A stretch of DNA of 64,000 bases from Salvator merianae (Eukaryota > Chordata > Lepidosauria > Squamata > Teiidae), in NCBI GenBank assembly GCA_003586115.2, contig QVOM02000034.1, positions 107,087,510 to 107,151,509 on the forward strand, written 5' to 3'. Position numbers and translations under genes: made by a program. Under the pieces are notes generated by a model. It made no database searches and was not told the DNA's origin. It was given only the letters and a program-made list of their open reading frames with translations. Positions 34,411-45,785 of this stretch are shown here, piece by piece. Every line of letters begins with the position of its first letter. Position 1 is the stretch's first letter.

Positions 34411-37400
34411 ATGATGCAATATTTGTTGACAAACTTTCCGATGCCATCAGATGCTTTTTTTTTTTAATGTTTCTGATTGTTGTTTAAAATCTGTTGAAGA
34501 AGATGAGACCAATAAGGAAAGCTTTGTGTGCCAAATAGTCTTTTCTGCCACCTACTATCCACATGTGTATTCTTTCAGTGCTACACAATATGCTCCTTAT
34601 CAGAGGTTACAGAGCTCATAAAAGATATGAGGAGGAACGCTAGTGGAATAATATGTGACTGATGATCAGGGCCAAGAAATCAAGATGGGTCTCTCCTACC
34701 ATGCAGACGGAAACAAAAAGTATGCGGTGAATGCAATAATAAATTAATACCATGTTCAGCAACCAGCCAAAAACTCTCAAAGAATGACCTTTTTTGCTTC
34801 CTGTGCCTCTAGTAAAAAGTCAAATTTGGTCAGTAGCCATCTCACCCCCTGTTGTTGTTGGTGACGGTGTGTCACCTTCTGTGTGATACATTAAAATCAT
34901 CATACTTTTTCTGTTGTCTCCAGATTTTTTGCAAGAAGTGATGTAGGGCACTGTTTGGTTCCTAGACTGGGGAGAGATTGAAAGCAAATCAAAGGATATT
35001 GGTTTTGTGGCTTGTTCCCCGACTCTTACATAGAGGAGCAATGTTTGAATCAGGTAGTTTCTTTTAATCCGGGATCTAATTAAGTAACTGAGCTGATACT
35101 GGCCCAAGTTCTTAGCTTCTTTTCAAACTGATGGCAGGAATTTAGAGGAATTGTCATAACTACAGCAGTTCCCCCACTTATCTTGGAAGATGCCTCAGTG
35201 GACCATCTGGGGTGTTGCATTTCCATTTTTGGTGACATTAGCCCTATCAGCAATGTCTGAACACCCACCCAGGGTGGCTGGAAGCAAATGGAGAGCGCAT
35301 GGAAGGTAAGAAGCCCACTGCAATACCTCCAATGTGCTGCACAATCTGGAGACTTAGAGGTACCTGGCAGTGTCATGGAGAAGGTGCTTTGGCAGAGCCA
35401 TCTGTCCCCAGGTGCCTCAAACTGTAGCCATGGAGACGTGGCCTATATTTAAGTGTGTACTATTTCAGAACCCCAAGAACATTTTGGCTCATCTTTTCTC
35501 CTGGATATAAATTCTCATGGTTGTAGAGGAAAGTCAAAGTGAAGGGAGGACGGTAGGAGAAGATGGGCAAATAACGGAGGGGAAGGGATTCAGGACTGGA
35601 TTTAAGTGCCACCTTGTAAGCGTTGGCAGCTAAATCAATGAATGGCAGCACAAGCTAATACAAAGGGATGTCTCTGAAAGGCTGGCTGAGTCTCAAAAAT
35701 GTTCTTTCTTAGGCAGTAAACTTCAATGGTCCCCCCCCCCCCAAAAAAAATTGAGACATTACCTATTTCCCCTCTTGATCCTCTTCTACCAAAATACGTC
35801 TTCATGAAACAGATGTGCATATTCAGACTTCCTAGTTTTTGATAATGACCAGCTGGTTTCAGCCTTTCTTTACATGCTCAAAATCTCTTTCTCTCTCCTC
35901 ACCCCCCAAGCAGAAGGAGAAGGTCCTTTCTGTTGAGTCTGCTGAAAGTAGGTGTAATATTTCCTATGAACCTTTGCAATAAAATCTCACTGAATCTTTT
36001 TCTCTCTAATCAGTGGGATGAAAAAAGGGATGCGAGGGTAGATTTGAGGAAGAAGAGGGCCACTTCATAGCAGCAGGATGCTGCACACAGGTCTGCTAGT
36101 GGTGGGACAAAAGAGGGATGATTTTGCATCCAGAATTGCTCCATAAACTGCTGAGACATGCTTAAAGTCTCTTTCAGAGCTCCACTCCATGCATGCTAAC
36201 CTAGGAGGCTCACATATAAACTGATCCCAAGCAAGCCAAGGAGGGTGCCTGATCTCTCTCCCTTGGAACTGAGTCACTGGCACCCCCAGGGGCTTTCCCT
36301 TTTGTACCCAGCCTCCATGGAAGGGACCACTTGCCAAGCTCACTGGTTGCTACGCATGGGCATTTTCCGTGAAAACCCTGCAATTCCTTCCCATGCACCA
36401 CTGGTCAGAAGTGGAAGTCTGATTCTAGAGTGGGCAGCTATGGCTGCTTCCACGCTGTGGGCCTTGGCAAGTGATGCAGAGGCCAATCTTGGCCTGGATC
36501 ACTCAATCCAGACCAAGGCCAAAATGATGAATGGCATGTTCCTGTCCTGGCCTAACTCTGAAGTCAAGGAACAAAGTTTCCTGGCCGGGAGGATTACTCT
36601 GACATGTGGGAATTTTATTTTGTTTTGTTTTGTATATTTTATTTCCTATTATATTATGTTCATTATATTTATACTTTACAAAGCATAGGTTTCTTTAGCT
36701 CCTCCTCCCACCCCCTCCCTCCCTCCTAGTGATTCTGCTTAATGATTATATTCACCCCTGGAAGATTCTGTTTAACTTCTGTATAATATCGTTGCTCCCC
36801 GAGTTTGTCTCCAAGTATGTTTTTACTTTCATTCAGTTCCCCTTTGCTCTGCTTTCTGAGTTTTGTAGATTATACGTAAGTCATTTGATCCACTGTGTAA
36901 TTATTCCAATTCTGTTCCATCCATTTCTGAGAATCTTTCCAACCGTATACCAACACTGCTTGCACAGCTGTAGTAAAGTTGGTCAAAGATAAACTTTTCC
37001 TCTCTGTTGAGATCACTATCCTTCATAATGTGGGACATGGCCCATTTCAAGAACGGTTTCTGGGAGCTGCATGCCACCTGGACTGGTCCATCCATCTACA
37101 TGCTGGGTGGTTGGGCCAGTCTACTGTGAGGAATGTTGAGGAGACTGCTTGGTCTCTTGTAAGTGCATCCCCCTGTGCCATTTTGGTGCCATGCAGTGAA
37201 GCCAGCTGCTGGTGTCATGTGGCCGCAGAATTCCCTGGGAGGGCATGCCTCCTGGGCCCAGCTCTGACAAGCAGACACTGTGGTCTATGAAGGAAGCTAG
37301 CACTGACCCAAAACATCATGTGGAAGCTGCCTGTGATCCTTCATTGCTATTCCCTTTAAGGAACATGACATGAATTCCTTACCAGCACTCTCCCTAAAGT

Positions 37401-38014
37401 GTTCAGTTGTGCATAAAGCAGGAACAATCAAAGTTCTAAACATGAGCTAGGAGCTCCTTCTATAGCTGGTACATATCCTGGCTCTTTGTGGTAGCTGCTT
37501 TGTCGATCTCCTGTTCGCATGCTGGATCTCCCACCCACCCCTTGCTCAACGATATGCTGTCAAGATCTTGCCAAAACAAGTAAGGGACTGAGCAAGGGGC
37601 AGGGTTGAACCTGCAGACAGGTGAAAAGGCAGCTTTCAGAAAGAGCCATGGGAAGTACTAGCTGCAGGTCTACTTCCTGGCTCATGAGTAGAAACTCAGC
37701 AGTGTTTTCTTAGGGAGAACACTGATCCTCAGAGTTTCAGAGTGCGTCCTCTGGGTTGATGTGCCAGCTCATAATGTTGCTTTGGAAGTTATCCTTATTG
37801 GAGGGGCTTCTGGAGACCTAAAGCAACCCACAGTGTTTGAGAGTGACTTTTGTAGGAGTGTTCATCAGACAGATTTTGGCAAATCTGTCAGCCCCGTGCG
37901 GTTGAGACTATGCCAAGCAGTTTGCCCCAAAGGAAGGATAGGGACAGTTGGCCTTGTGCCGAGGTATCCTGTGGTGCCTTCTGCTGAAAAGCAAGGGGAG
38001 GGATGAAGGGTGTA
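34411..38014. other. Anonymous intron
   Basis: No gene recognised. A C12-A8 tract lies at 35,731-35,750 and pyrimidine-rich sequence near 36,695-36,730. 36,430-36,615 carries group A-like phrases (CAAGGAACAAAGTTTCCTGG) without recognisable ends and may be an eroded copy. Confidence 0.45.
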
Positions 38015-38708
38015 CAGTAAGAACATAAGAGGACCCTTGCTGGATCAGGTCACAGCCCATCTAGTCCAGCATTCTGCTTCTTGGCATTCTCAAGCAGAAT
38101 AAAAGGCAAAACCTTCACCTGCTCTTGACTCCCTGCAAATGGTTTTACAGACATCCTACCTGTCTTTCCAATGTGGAGGCAGTACCTAGGCATCCATTCT
38201 AGTAGCTATTGATGCCCCTGACCTCCATGAGTCTGTCCAATCCTTTCTTAAAGCTATCTAGGCTGATTGCTGTCACCACCTCATCCACCAATAATTTCCA
38301 TAGACCAATGACCTTCTGGGTGAAAAAATACATCCCCTTGTTGAGCCAAAGACTTCAAATTCTTCTTGGGAGGTTAAAGGTGCCTATGAAAGTAGAGTCT
38401 GGGGAAGAACTATAAGTGAGTCTCCTCAAACAAATGCTCAGGCCATCCTTCTTAGAGTGCAAATCTTGCAATGCCTTTCTAAAGGGACTGGTTATGAAGG
38501 GAAGTGTTAGCACAAACTTTTTTTTTTTGCATTTTTGTAACTTGCAGCCATTACTTCTAGCTCTGCATTCTGGGATGATAAAGCAACAGGTCATAATCAT
38601 GACCTTCCTTTCCCTGATAACATTTTAGATATTTGAGGAGCACTGTTAGTGTCTACCTCCTAAAACTCTGGTCTCTTCTTTTCAAGGCTGAACATACCTG
38701 CACCGAAA
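38015..38708 (-). mobile_element. CR1-type LINE 3' fragment (antisense), part 1
   Basis: Carries the antisense CR1 phrases AAGAACATAAGAGGACCC, TCTAGTCCAGCATTCTG, CATTGATGCCCCTGACCTCC, GGCTGATTGCTGTCACCACC and CCATAGACCAATGACC. It breaks off in CTTTTCAAGGCTGAACATACC, where a group A MITE is inserted. Confidence 0.85.
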
Positions 38709-39188
38709 GGCCCACATTCAGAACCAGTGGATGTAGAACAGCCAGGCCTGCTGATTCTGACACGGGGAGGTGTGGGCAGGATCAGTGCTGTCTGCATGAT
38801 GGTGCTGGTCCAGACCAGCTCATGCCATGGCCTCAAAGTTTGCATGAGCTTTGCATGAGTTCCTAGCCTTGGAGCCTCTACGGGACACATTGCAGCAGTG
38901 TGCTGTAGCATGCCACCAAAATATGTCCCTTGATAGTACTGAAGACAGCAGACACACCTTCTGCAAGCCTCTCGTACCTGGATCAGGGACGCTAGTCCTG
39001 CAGGTAGACTCGGGTTTATCAGTAATTCTGATCAGGGCCTCCCCAACCAGGATCATGCTTTGTCTAAAGCAGATGAAGCCAGACTAGCTGAAGGTGGGGC
39101 TTCACAGATCTGCATTAACGTGTGGATCTAGAGATCTAGCTGCTTACTACGTGGACCCTTATGATGAAGGGCCTGTGCAGAAAGGGCC
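38709..39188. mobile_element. Group A MITE nested in CR1
   Basis: Left end GGCCCACATTCAGAACC (eroded), right end TGCAGAAAGGGCC. Internal group A phrases: GGGGAGGTGTGGGCAGG, GCTCATGCCATGGCC, GAGTTCCTAGCCTTGGAGCC, TGCATTAACGTGTGGATC. CR1 sequence precedes it and continues after it, so its limits are supported independently. Confidence 0.8.
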
Positions 39189-39290
39189 AAGTCTCTTCTT
39201 GTTTTCTCCAGTCCCCTGAACATATTTGTTGCCCTTCTCTGAACTGACTCAGAATTACCATACATCACCACTTGACTCTATCCATGACTT
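39189..39290 (-). mobile_element. CR1-type LINE fragment (antisense), part 2
   Basis: CCAGTCCCCTGAACATATTT followed by GTTGCCCTTCTCTGAAC is the next segment of the antisense CR1 order (compare 55,417-55,460, TTGATCATTCTGATGCCC then TTTCTGAACC). It ends about 235 bp before DPYD exon 4. Confidence 0.75.
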
Positions 39291-39351
39291 GTGTGCATAG
39301 GGGAGGTGTTTCTTTTTAAGGGTGGCTTGCTTTTAGAGGGCTGAATGGTAA

Positions 39352-40295
<944 letters not shown>

Positions 40296-40299
40296 CATC

Positions 40300-41340
40300 A
40301 TAATTTTCATATTTATTTACATATTTACATATTTATTTATTTCCAAGCATTTATATCCTTACCTTCACCTAAACATCCAACATTGCAGGAAAAAAAATAA
40401 AGAAAATAAACTAGTATAATACATAATTAAAATACAGTGCTCCCTCCCTAGCAGGACAGCATTCAGAAGAAACAAAGATCAAAGAGGAATGTTTTAACAT
40501 GGTGAAAGCAATATAATGTTGGTGCCAGGCATACCTCCACTAAGGACACATTTGCTGTTCCAAAGACTGAGGGCCACTACAAAAAGGTCCTTTTGCATGC
40601 CACCACTCATCATACCTTTGAGGGTGGAAGGACTACAAAAAGGGTCTCCCCTTGTGTTCTGGATGCCTGGACAAATCTATAGGGGAGAAGGTGCTCCTTC
40701 AGATATTTGGGGCCCTTATATGTAAGAACCAACACAGTAAATTAGTCAACCAATGCAGATCATTCAAAAGTAGTCTGATGTGATTCTGGCTAGCTTCTTC
40801 CATCAGTAGTAGAGTGGCTGCATGTATCTCTAGTTCCAGCTTCTGGAACATCTTCAAGGATGGCCCCATATAAAGCACATTACAGTAATCTATTCTGGAG
40901 GTTACCAGAGTGTGGATCACTGTGGCCAAGTTATTTCTATCCAGGGAAGGCTGGAGCTGGTGTACCAGTTACAGATGGAGGTGAGCACTCCTGGCAGCCA
41001 CTGTCACTTGACCCTCAAGTGGCAGTGATAAGTCCAGAAGTACCTGCAGATCATGCACCTATTCTTTCAGAGACAAAATAGCCCTGTTCAGAATTGGTAG
41101 TCTCAGCTTCCTGGACTTGAGACCGTATGACACACAATATCTCTACCTTGTCTGGATTCACTTTTGGTTTATTGGTCTACATCCAGCTCATTTTTGCCTC
41201 CCTGACTCAGGTGGAATGGCAAGATAGAATTGGGTGTCACTGATGTACAGATGGCCCCTCACTCCAAAGCTCCTGGTGATCTCTTCCAGCAGCTTCATAT
41301 ATAGATGTTGAAGTGATTAAGGGACAGAACTGACCCAGGA
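40300..41340 (-). mobile_element. L2-type LINE, 3' UTR and reverse transcriptase C-terminus (antisense)
   Basis: The - strand frame includes MATVIHTLVTSRIDYCNVLY then MGPSLKMFQKLELE, the characteristic C-terminal motif of reptile L2 reverse transcriptases. Further upstream in element terms are NKPKVNPDKVEILC-like and TQFYLA-like pieces. The TTTATTTA-rich start at 40,310-40,345 is the antisense 3' tail. Stops and gaps show decay. Confidence 0.78.
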
Positions 41341-41585
41341 GTGTAGCTGTCAAGACACAAGTTAACAGTCTTTAATCTGACATGGAGGTCCTTCCACATC
41401 TAGTAAAAGCCTGGTTTGTCTTACTGAACAGACATCAGAAGGGAATAGTGAATCACCTTCACTGTTGCAGATGCTGCAGCATCGGGGGGAGGGGGCACAG
41501 TTTGAGTATCCTTGCTGTAACTTCTTAGTTGCTTGGCTTGTAAAAATCTTAATTAGCCTTATATTATATTATAATTATTGGTTAA
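41341..41585. other. Unassigned spacer
   Basis: Sequence between an L2 and an L1 fragment; nothing recognised. Confidence 0.4.
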
Positions 41586-41589
41586 AAAA

Positions 41590-42640
41590 TAAAATCACGC
41601 TTTTATTGCCAGGCCGCTTTTCAACCTTTTTATAAATAGTTTCCAATATGACTGTAAAGGTTTACTCTCTTCCATCTTGTTTTTCTCCAATAAATTTTAA
41701 TGCTTCATACACAGCTGGCCTTGCCAATCCCAGGCATTGGTTTCCAGATTGATACCCATATTCTCACAGATTTTAACTTTCCTCCTTAATATCTCAGTAA
41801 CGTGTTCTTCATTTCACCAATATCTTCCATAGCCATGGTCTACTAGACTTTTTTATACCAGTTCTATAAATTCAATTTTTCTCCCTCTTTCTATTTCTGG
41901 GCCAACATCTGTTTATGTCACCACCAGTTGTACACATATTAACTTCTTGTTTATGACTTCCTGATTGACATCTCTAAATCCATTCAGTAAAAATAGCATC
42001 GGATCCCATCTAATATGTTCCTTAGTTAGTTTTAGGATTTTATTATTTGTATTCTCCCAAAATTTCATTATTTTAACAAACTCCCACCACATATGGGAAA
42101 ACGTTCCTTTATATCCACAGCCCCTCCAACATAGAGGTGAGATACTTTTTCTTATTTGAGCATTTTAAGTGGGGTCCTATACCATCCAAACTTTATTTTT
42201 AAATTCAACTCTTCGTATTTCATTATATCTAGGTACACTTTCCTTCCATTATCCTTATCCACTCTTCATTTTTTGGGTGTCTATTCTAATCTTCATCCAA
42301 TAGCGTTTTTGTAGCCTCCAATATATCCAATTTTATTCATCTCTTTGTATATTACCAACATCAGGCCTTAGTAGTTTCTATTGTCTGAGTTTAAAAAAAA
42401 AGAAAAAAAAGGTCTATTTCCATAGATTTTAATGCCATATTTCTTCTCAGGAGATATACTTCACCAATGCCTTCAATTCAATCCATACCTCAGAGGTTCT
42501 CTGAGTTTTCTATATAATTTCTTTTTTTCGCTCAAGGAATCTCCTCTACTATTTTTCAAGCCCCCTAAATTTCTATTTTGGTCCATACTAAAGGTGTAAT
42601 AAACCTTTTTATGCCTAAATATTGTAGCACCTGAATTGGT
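41590..42640 (-). mobile_element. L1-type LINE, ORF2 C-terminal fragment (antisense)
   Basis: On the - strand: WYRTPLKMLK, then CWRGCGYKGTFSHMWWEF and VKIMKFWENTNNKILKLTK, the Cys/His-type motif (CWRC...HMWW) that marks the C-terminus of L1 ORF2. The reading breaks at many points. The element's 3' end lies toward 41,590. Confidence 0.78.
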
Positions 42641-42659
42641 ATCATTAGACATTCTAGGA

Positions 42660-42900
42660 ACCTGGTCACATCACAGCATCCATCTTAGGATGGACTGGGA
42701 CTTGAAGCTGTTTTTATCCTGTTCACACCTATCCTGAGGTGAGACAAATGAGGCAGCTATAGGGGCAGAATAGCTAGACGGTGGACAGAGTAGGTGGCTG
42801 AGTGCATGTTGGGCAGACTAGCTCTGGTCACCCCCTTTAGCTCTGGAGGCCAGAGTCCATAGGCTGCCCTCCATGGAAAAGATTGTCAACCATTTGTGTG
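42660..42900. repeat. Interspersed repeat D, copy 1
   Basis: Shares CCTGGTCACA near the left, then a GTTCACA word, GGTCACCCCCT and CCAGAGTCCATAG with 60,350-60,600 in the same order and spacing. No inverse ends or coding capacity seen; probably another non-autonomous DNA element or SINE-like repeat. Confidence 0.6.
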
Positions 42901-43654
42901 GGTGCACACCTGCTTGTACCCTGGAGGGAGGGAGGCACATCTTGTTCTTTTCTTGCCGCATTGCAGCTGAAATAGACTCAGTGCTGGGACAATCTTAATA
43001 CAGGATAGTCCCAATCTGGGCGTGGGGTAGTCCAGAGAAGAAGCGGAAATGCATTTTGGTGTGTGATCCCTGAGAAAGAAGATAGCTTGGAAACTGATTA
43101 AACATAAGTTGTGGCTACAGCCTAGATAATAATTTGCTTTTCCATTTTTTTTCCAAATGTTGACAGCAGCACCTAATATATCATTCCTCATTATTACTAA
43201 AATTTGTTGTGACTGCTGATGCAATATGTAGTGGATCCTTCTGACAGTCTGACTCTGCTTCATCTTTTTCCATTTTCCATCCTGCTAATGAAAGTCTGCT
43301 AATCTGACAATCTGGAAAACCTCATGGTAGTTTGTTAATACTGGAAAACCCCATGACTCCTTTTTATGTGAAGTGTGAAAAGGTATAAAAACTTTTGCAT
43401 CACAAACATTTTAATGGCTACCACCTTCCCTAACATCCTTTTATAAATCCAAAGCAAACAATGCTACACCTCACTTATTTTAAACTACATGTCCCATTCC
43501 ATTAAGAACTACCTTTAATGAGTCTGCATATGATCTGTTTCATAAGAAACTATACTGATCCGTCTTTATTATCATTGCTAGTATACACTTCAAACTATTA
43601 GCCAATACTGCCATAAAGATCTTATAATCTTGATTAATTAATGATAGAGTATCC
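42901..43654. other. Anonymous intron
   Basis: Nothing recognised. Confidence 0.45.
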
Positions 43655-44118
43655 CCTTTAGTGCCTGATTTGAAACTGAATCCAGACAATATGGAGGTGC
43701 TGGGTGTTACAAGATTTTGTGTCCATGGACACATCTTGATCTTGCTGGGGTTGCTTTGCTTTGGAAGGAATAGGTGTATAATTTGGTGGGTGGCCTTGGA
43801 CTCTGCACTGACATTTGAGACTCACGTGGAGGTGGTGGCCAGGAGCGCCTATTTCCAACTGTGGCTGGTCCGTCAGCTATGATCCTTTTTGGAGAATGAC
43901 AGTCTGGGCCCAGTAATCCATGCTCTGGTAACTGCCTTGTTGGACTATTGTAACACACTCTATGTGGGGTTGCCCTTGGAGACAGTTTGAAAGCTGCAGC
44001 TATTGCAGAATGCAGCAGCTAGACTGCTAACTAGCCCTGCTGGCCAGTCACACATCATGGCAGTTCTAAAAAAAACTGTACTAGCTGCCTATTTGCAGTT
44101 CAAGAGTGCCTCATTCCG

Positions 44119-44121
<3 letters not shown>
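43655..44121 (+). mobile_element. L2-type LINE, reverse transcriptase C-terminal fragment (sense)
   Basis: Sense frame pieces: LNPDNMEVLGV, THVEVVARSAYFQLWLVRQL, VIHALVTALLDYCNTLYVGL and LQLLQNAAARLL, the typical end of an L2 reverse transcriptase. It stops abruptly at a (CA)n array. Confidence 0.82.

Positions 44122-44159
<38 letters not shown>
44121..44159. repeat. (CA)n microsatellite at an L2/L2 junction
   Basis: About 19 uninterrupted dinucleotide units between a sense L2 fragment and an antisense L2 3' end. Confidence 0.97.
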
Positions 44160-44161
<2 letters not shown>

Positions 44162-44560
44162 TCTTGCCCTATACTTTAAGGTCTCAGGGAGTGGGTTACA
44201 AGAAAATCAAGATAAAAACAGATAAAATAAGTTAGCTAAAGCAATGACAGTACCTGCATTAGAGGACATGCTTTTCCCACAACCAAAGGTCAGGCTAAAG
44301 ATGTGTGCCTTCACTGAATGTCAGAATATATACAGTGAAGGTGTCTGTCACACCTCAGAGGGGAGACTATTCCATAGCCTGGGGGCTATCACAAAAAAGG
44401 CCCTCCCACACATTCTCACCCCCTTAACTGCTGAAGAGGGTGGCACCTCCAGGAGGGCCTTACTAGCAGATCTTAGACCAGTCTATTTGGGAGTAAGAGA
44501 TGTGAAAGGTCACCTAACAAAGCAGACATATTATTTGGGGCCCCATTCTTCACACTTGTT
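44160..44560 (-). mobile_element. L2-type LINE 3' end (antisense)
   Basis: GCCCTATACTTTAAGGTCTC, GGGTTACA and, further on, CACACCTCAGAGGGGAGAC, ATTCCATAGCCTG, CCTCCAGGAGGGCCTTAC and TTTGGGGCCC follow the same order as the 3' region of the L2 at 56,870 (CCGCCCTATACTCGAAGGTC and on). An open + strand frame across it (44,244-44,798) is an antisense accident. Confidence 0.78.
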
Positions 44561-45582
44561 AGCTGCCTTTATCAAGCTCATGCGAAAGGGTAAGGACCTC
44601 TTACCTGTGCTCAACTGTGCTGTAGAGGCTCCAGGGGAGAGTGGAATCCTGTCAAACACATTAATGCTTGCCCTTTCTCCTGCTCTTCCTACAGCCTATA
44701 AAATTAAAGTAGGTGCAGCTCTGAACTTTTATCTCTCCTGGTGGCCCAGTAAATCCAGACCGTTCAACACAAACAAGGGGCTTTCAAGTGAAGGTTAGGC
44801 TTTCTCTGCTGTTTCAGCACACCATTTTGCACACCTCTAATGGAAAAGAGGACAGACCTCCTGCACATTTTCTATAGTAGGGCCTCATTTAATGCAAGGG
44901 TTCCATTCTGGCAAGTCATTGCTTAAAGTGAAACTTACATTAAGTGAGGGATAGACTTTTAATGTTAGGGAAAATACATTAAAGTGAAACAGGAGCACTT
45001 AGTAGTGCTTAATACTGAAACAAGGTCTCAATTAGTAAATAGTGTTATATGAAACTATGCAAACTAAATTCGCTTAAAATGAGACCTTCCCGTAGTTGCA
45101 CAGAAGAGGGGACTTCAGCACGTGCCATTTATTATGCAGGCAATACTCATTGACATTCCATCTTCTATGGAACTTTTAATGGTGCAGAAGTCCTGTCTTC
45201 TTTCCATCTGGCCACCCTCTACATAGTTATGAACTTTCATGAAGGAGGCTGAAAGAATTGAAATAAAAAAGCTGAGAGATCTGTCCAGGCATTACTTTGC
45301 CCTTTGGAATGCTTTCTTTGATGAGCTTTGGGTTTATGCATGGACTTCTCTTTTCTCACCTGCACCTCATAATGAGCAAGAGGTAATGAAAAAGTAGAAA
45401 ATCTTACATGTATTTGAAGTTACGTTTGCCTGAACTAGGAAGGAAGAGTCCATTAAATCCTTGTTAGTTAGATTGTTTTCAGCTTTTGGCACTGAGGGAA
45501 AATGTATTAGCTTGGATTCAAGGATTCATCTTGTTTAATAGAGAGAGCCTTTCCTGTCCAAATCATGGAAAGTAATAGTTAC
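44561..45582. other. Anonymous intron
   Basis: Nothing recognised. Confidence 0.45.
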
Positions 45583-45785
45583 CCGGAGCTAGTTAAACCC
45601 CACTTTGAGTACTGTGTTCAGGTATGGGTGCCTTGATTTAAGGAGGAAGCAGATGAATTGGAATGTGTTCTGAAAAGAACAATGAAGATCAGGGAACCGG
45701 AAGTAAAATCTTTGGGAGGAGAGATTGAGGTATATTAAGTTTTGTGAAAGGAAAACAGAGAGGAGAATATGATAACTCTGCAAGA
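45583..45785 (+). mobile_element. CR1-type LINE fragment (sense)
   Basis: The sense translation gives LVKPHFEYCVQVWVP, then FKEEADELECVLKRTMKI, the CR1 ORF2 motif equivalent to KPHLEYC...WGP and LERVQRRATKM. It is truncated at both ends. Confidence 0.75.

Noticed and set aside
44244..44798. 184-codon open frame on the + strand
   Set aside because: It runs antisense through the 3' region of an L2 element; homology to the L2 at 56,870 explains the sequence.
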